Of a stretch of DNA of 64,000 bases, positions 62,633 through 64,000 are shown piece by piece. The DNA lies in the NCBI GenBank assembly GCA_021815405.1, contig JAKAGV010000006.1, positions 124,001 through 188,000 on the forward strand, written 5' to 3'. The position numbers were made by a program, and so were the translations under genes. How positions within the stretch are numbered: position 1 is the stretch's first letter; each line of letters starts with the position of its first letter. Origin of the DNA: Bacteroidota bacterium. GTDB taxonomy: Bacteria > Bacteroidota > Ignavibacteria > Ignavibacteriales > Ignavibacteriaceae. The notes below the pieces were generated by a model. That model worked only from the letters and a program-made list of their open reading frames with translations. It made no database searches and was not told where the DNA came from.

Positions 62633-63729
62633 TATTTAGTAGCAAATCCAGATTTTTCGATGATACTTTTAGCCCTAACAGCAACCTCCGCATTTTCAAA
62701 TGATATTCTGAAAGTACCTCCCGTGCCTTCGCGGATTTTCAGAAGCTCCATATCTTTTATGTTGATTTGATTTTCATATAAAAGAGTCGTAAGCTTGCTT
62801 AAAACGCCGGGCTCATCCTTCACGTAAATAAAGACGTCAAATAAAGGATTGATAAAGCCTTTTGTATTTTTCGGAATTTCATCACGCTTTACTCTTGCCT
62901 TCTTAAACAAAGCATCAAGTGAAGACGAATCATAAGTTTGCAGAAAATCTTTTATTTGAAGTAGATTTTTATTCAGCCCATCTATTGCTGTTATGATTTC
63001 CTTATAATTAAGTTTTAATACGGATTCCCAAATATCGAAGCTGCTTGATGCAATCCTTGTCATGTCGCGGAAGCCGCCTGCAGCGAAATCAAGATAGTTC
63101 AGTCCGCCGTTCTCGCTTACTGAATTCACAAGAGCAATCGATAAAAGCTGCGGCAGGTGGCTTACCCTGGCAATTACCTTATCATGAATATAGGGATCTA
63201 AAAATCTTATTCTTGCACCTAAAATTTTTATTAGACTTACAAGTTCTTCAATTTTTTCTGTATTTTTCTCGCGGTCAGAAACTATGTAAACTGAATTTTC
63301 AAACAGCAAAGGATCTGAGCTTGCATAGCCGCTGGTTTCCTTTCCTGTCATCGGATGTCCTCCGATATACGTTCCTTTACTATTCAGTTTCTTCCATTCG
63401 TCTTCAAAAGCTCCTTTTACACCGCATACGTCGGTAATGATGCAGCTTTCATTAATAATTTCACTTAAGATTTTAAAATATTGAAGAGATACTTCCGTTG
63501 GAAGGCAGAGGAAAATTATATCGGAGTCTTTAGCGTCTTCGATAACGTTTAATTTAAGATCTATTGTCCCATCGCGCAGTGCTTCGGATGACACTTCGTT
63601 CTTATCAAATCCTTTAATGAATAAATTGTTTGATTCCCGATTTGTATTGGAAGGATTATATCTTAATGCTTTTGCAATCGATCCTCCTATTAATCCAAGC
63701 CCGATTATCGAAATTACTTTTTTATCCAA
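62632..63729 (-). CDS. tyrA: Prephenate dehydrogenase with C-terminal ACT domain
   Basis: A 365-aa protein with a TTG start; no in-frame ATG lies before the Rossmann motif IIGLGLIGGSIAKAL. Family features: FLCLPTEVSLQYFKIL, TDVCGVKGAFEDEWKKL, GGHPMTGKETSGY and VSHLPQLLSIALV. The last about 75 residues are an ACT domain (FIYVKDEPGVLSKLTTLLYE, INIKDMELLKIREGTGGTFR), which in this family binds tyrosine as a feedback inhibitor. It converts prephenate to 4-hydroxyphenylpyruvate. A DAHP synthase gene lies upstream, giving an aromatic amino acid cluster. Confidence 0.93.
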   Translation of the reverse strand: MDKKVISIIGLGLIGGSIAKALRYNPSNTNRESNNLFIKGFDKNEVSSEALRDGTIDLKLNVIEDAKDSDIIFLCLPTEVSLQYFKILSEIINESCIITDVCGVKGAFEDEWKKLNSKGTYIGGHPMTGKETSGYASSDPLLFENSVYIVSDREKNTEKIEELVSLIKILGARIRFLDPYIHDKVIARVSHLPQLLSIALVNSVSENGGLNYLDFAAGGFRDMTRIASSSFDIWESVLKLNYKEIITAIDGLNKNLLQIKDFLQTYDSSSLDALFKKARVKRDEIPKNTKGFINPLFDVFIYVKDEPGVLSKLTTLLYENQINIKDMELLKIREGTGGTFRISFENAEVAVRAKSIIEKSGFATK

Positions 63730-63846
63730 GTTTGATTACACTTCTATGTTTAATGATCATTGACTCTAATAATTTTGACCGGAATGAATTATTGGAATAA
63801 TTTTATTGATAAGAATGCATTATTCCAATACTCCATTACTCCGTAT

Positions 63847-64000
63847 TTACATCTTCCTTCCAATAACTTCCGCAATCATTTTTACCTGGGTCATCAGTTC
63901 TTCAAACTGTTCAGGCAGTAATGCCTGCGGACCGTCGGACAAAGCTTTTTCAGGATCGTTGTGAACTTCAACCATCAATCCATCGGCGCCGGCAGCAACC
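63847..64000 (-). CDS. DAHP synthase, C-terminal end (5' part outside the window)
   Basis: The minus strand reads [20 protein letters not shown], then [20 protein letters not shown] and ends EVIGRKM with a TAA at 63847-63849. This is the C-terminus of the AroA-beta / AroG1-like 3-deoxy-7-phosphoheptulonate synthase family (G-A-D-G-x-M-V-E-V-H, S-D-G-x-Q-x-L). It makes the first compound of the shikimate pathway. The rest lies past the right edge. tyrA follows about 117 bp downstream. Confidence 0.9.
   Translation of the reverse strand, partial: VAAGADGLMVEVHNDPEKALSDGPQALLPEQFEELMTQVKMIAEVIGRKM

Noticed and set aside
30000-64000. cas1, cas2, cas4, cas6 or class 1 cas genes
   Set aside because: All larger frames in this part were assigned to other families; none has Cas features.

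Overview
The window looks like a piece of a chromosome from the Ignavibacteria / Chlorobi side of the Bacteroidota-like bacteria. The DNA is AT-rich. It carries a complete flagellar export gene block, which most Bacteroidota lack. It also has a type IX secretion (T9SS) sorting domain, a CarboxypepD_reg-type TonB-dependent receptor, a tiny ribosomal protein of the THX family, and several TTG starts. No rRNA or tRNA gene was seen. The organism assignment is inferred from gene content only.

Layout. (1) Bases 1-14343, minus strand: flagellar genes fliL-M-N-O-P-Q-R-flhB-flhA-flhF-flhG, then, after a 2.7-kb plus-strand interruption, a small membrane protein, the sigma factor fliA and two HDOD proteins. 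The interruption (about 2230-5074) holds degenerate repeats, a 244-aa protein of unknown function, a DUF4258/DUF2283 gene pair, hairpins and a broken T9SS sorting domain. (2) 14.6-22.1 kb, plus strand: GT-C glycosyltransferase, GNAT acetyltransferase, a T9SS-sorted beta-propeller, an S9 peptidase with an extra C-terminal domain, and a YhdH/AcuI-type reductase. (3) 22.2-29.3 kb, accessory region: a HicAB toxin-antitoxin pair, a compact 608-aa Cas12-like nuclease, a structured 300-bp leader that may encode a tracrRNA, a CRISPR array of 44 repeats, a strictly phased 21-bp repeat array, and an internally duplicated unknown protein. No cas1, cas2 or cas4 is present. (4) 29.4-42 kb: PAS/GAF histidine kinase, aldehyde dehydrogenase, SpoIIE phosphatase, pyrE, TPR protein, pterin dehydratase, clpC, UvrD helicase and a GT2 enzyme. 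(5) 42.4-49.2 kb: nucleoside salvage cluster cdd-tdk-nupC-punA, then secD-secF and a 37-aa THX protein. (6) 49.3-64 kb: DksA-finger/SpoIIE fusion, GH31 glycosidase, TonB-dependent receptor, cysE-cysK, a PHP / histidine kinase / sigma-54 regulator operon, tyrA and the end of a DAHP synthase gene.

The most interesting part is the Cas12 locus. One RuvC nuclease with an intact D-E-D triad and a four-cysteine zinc ribbon lies about 300 bp upstream of a long same-strand array, and the gap between them is rich in stem-loops and contains a 9-nt anti-repeat. The repeat itself has the outer shape of a class 1 (I-B/III) repeat, so the pairing is unusual. A second recurring theme is intergenic arrays with a 21-bp (or 2 x 21-bp) period at three loci, two of them directly upstream of proteins of unknown function.
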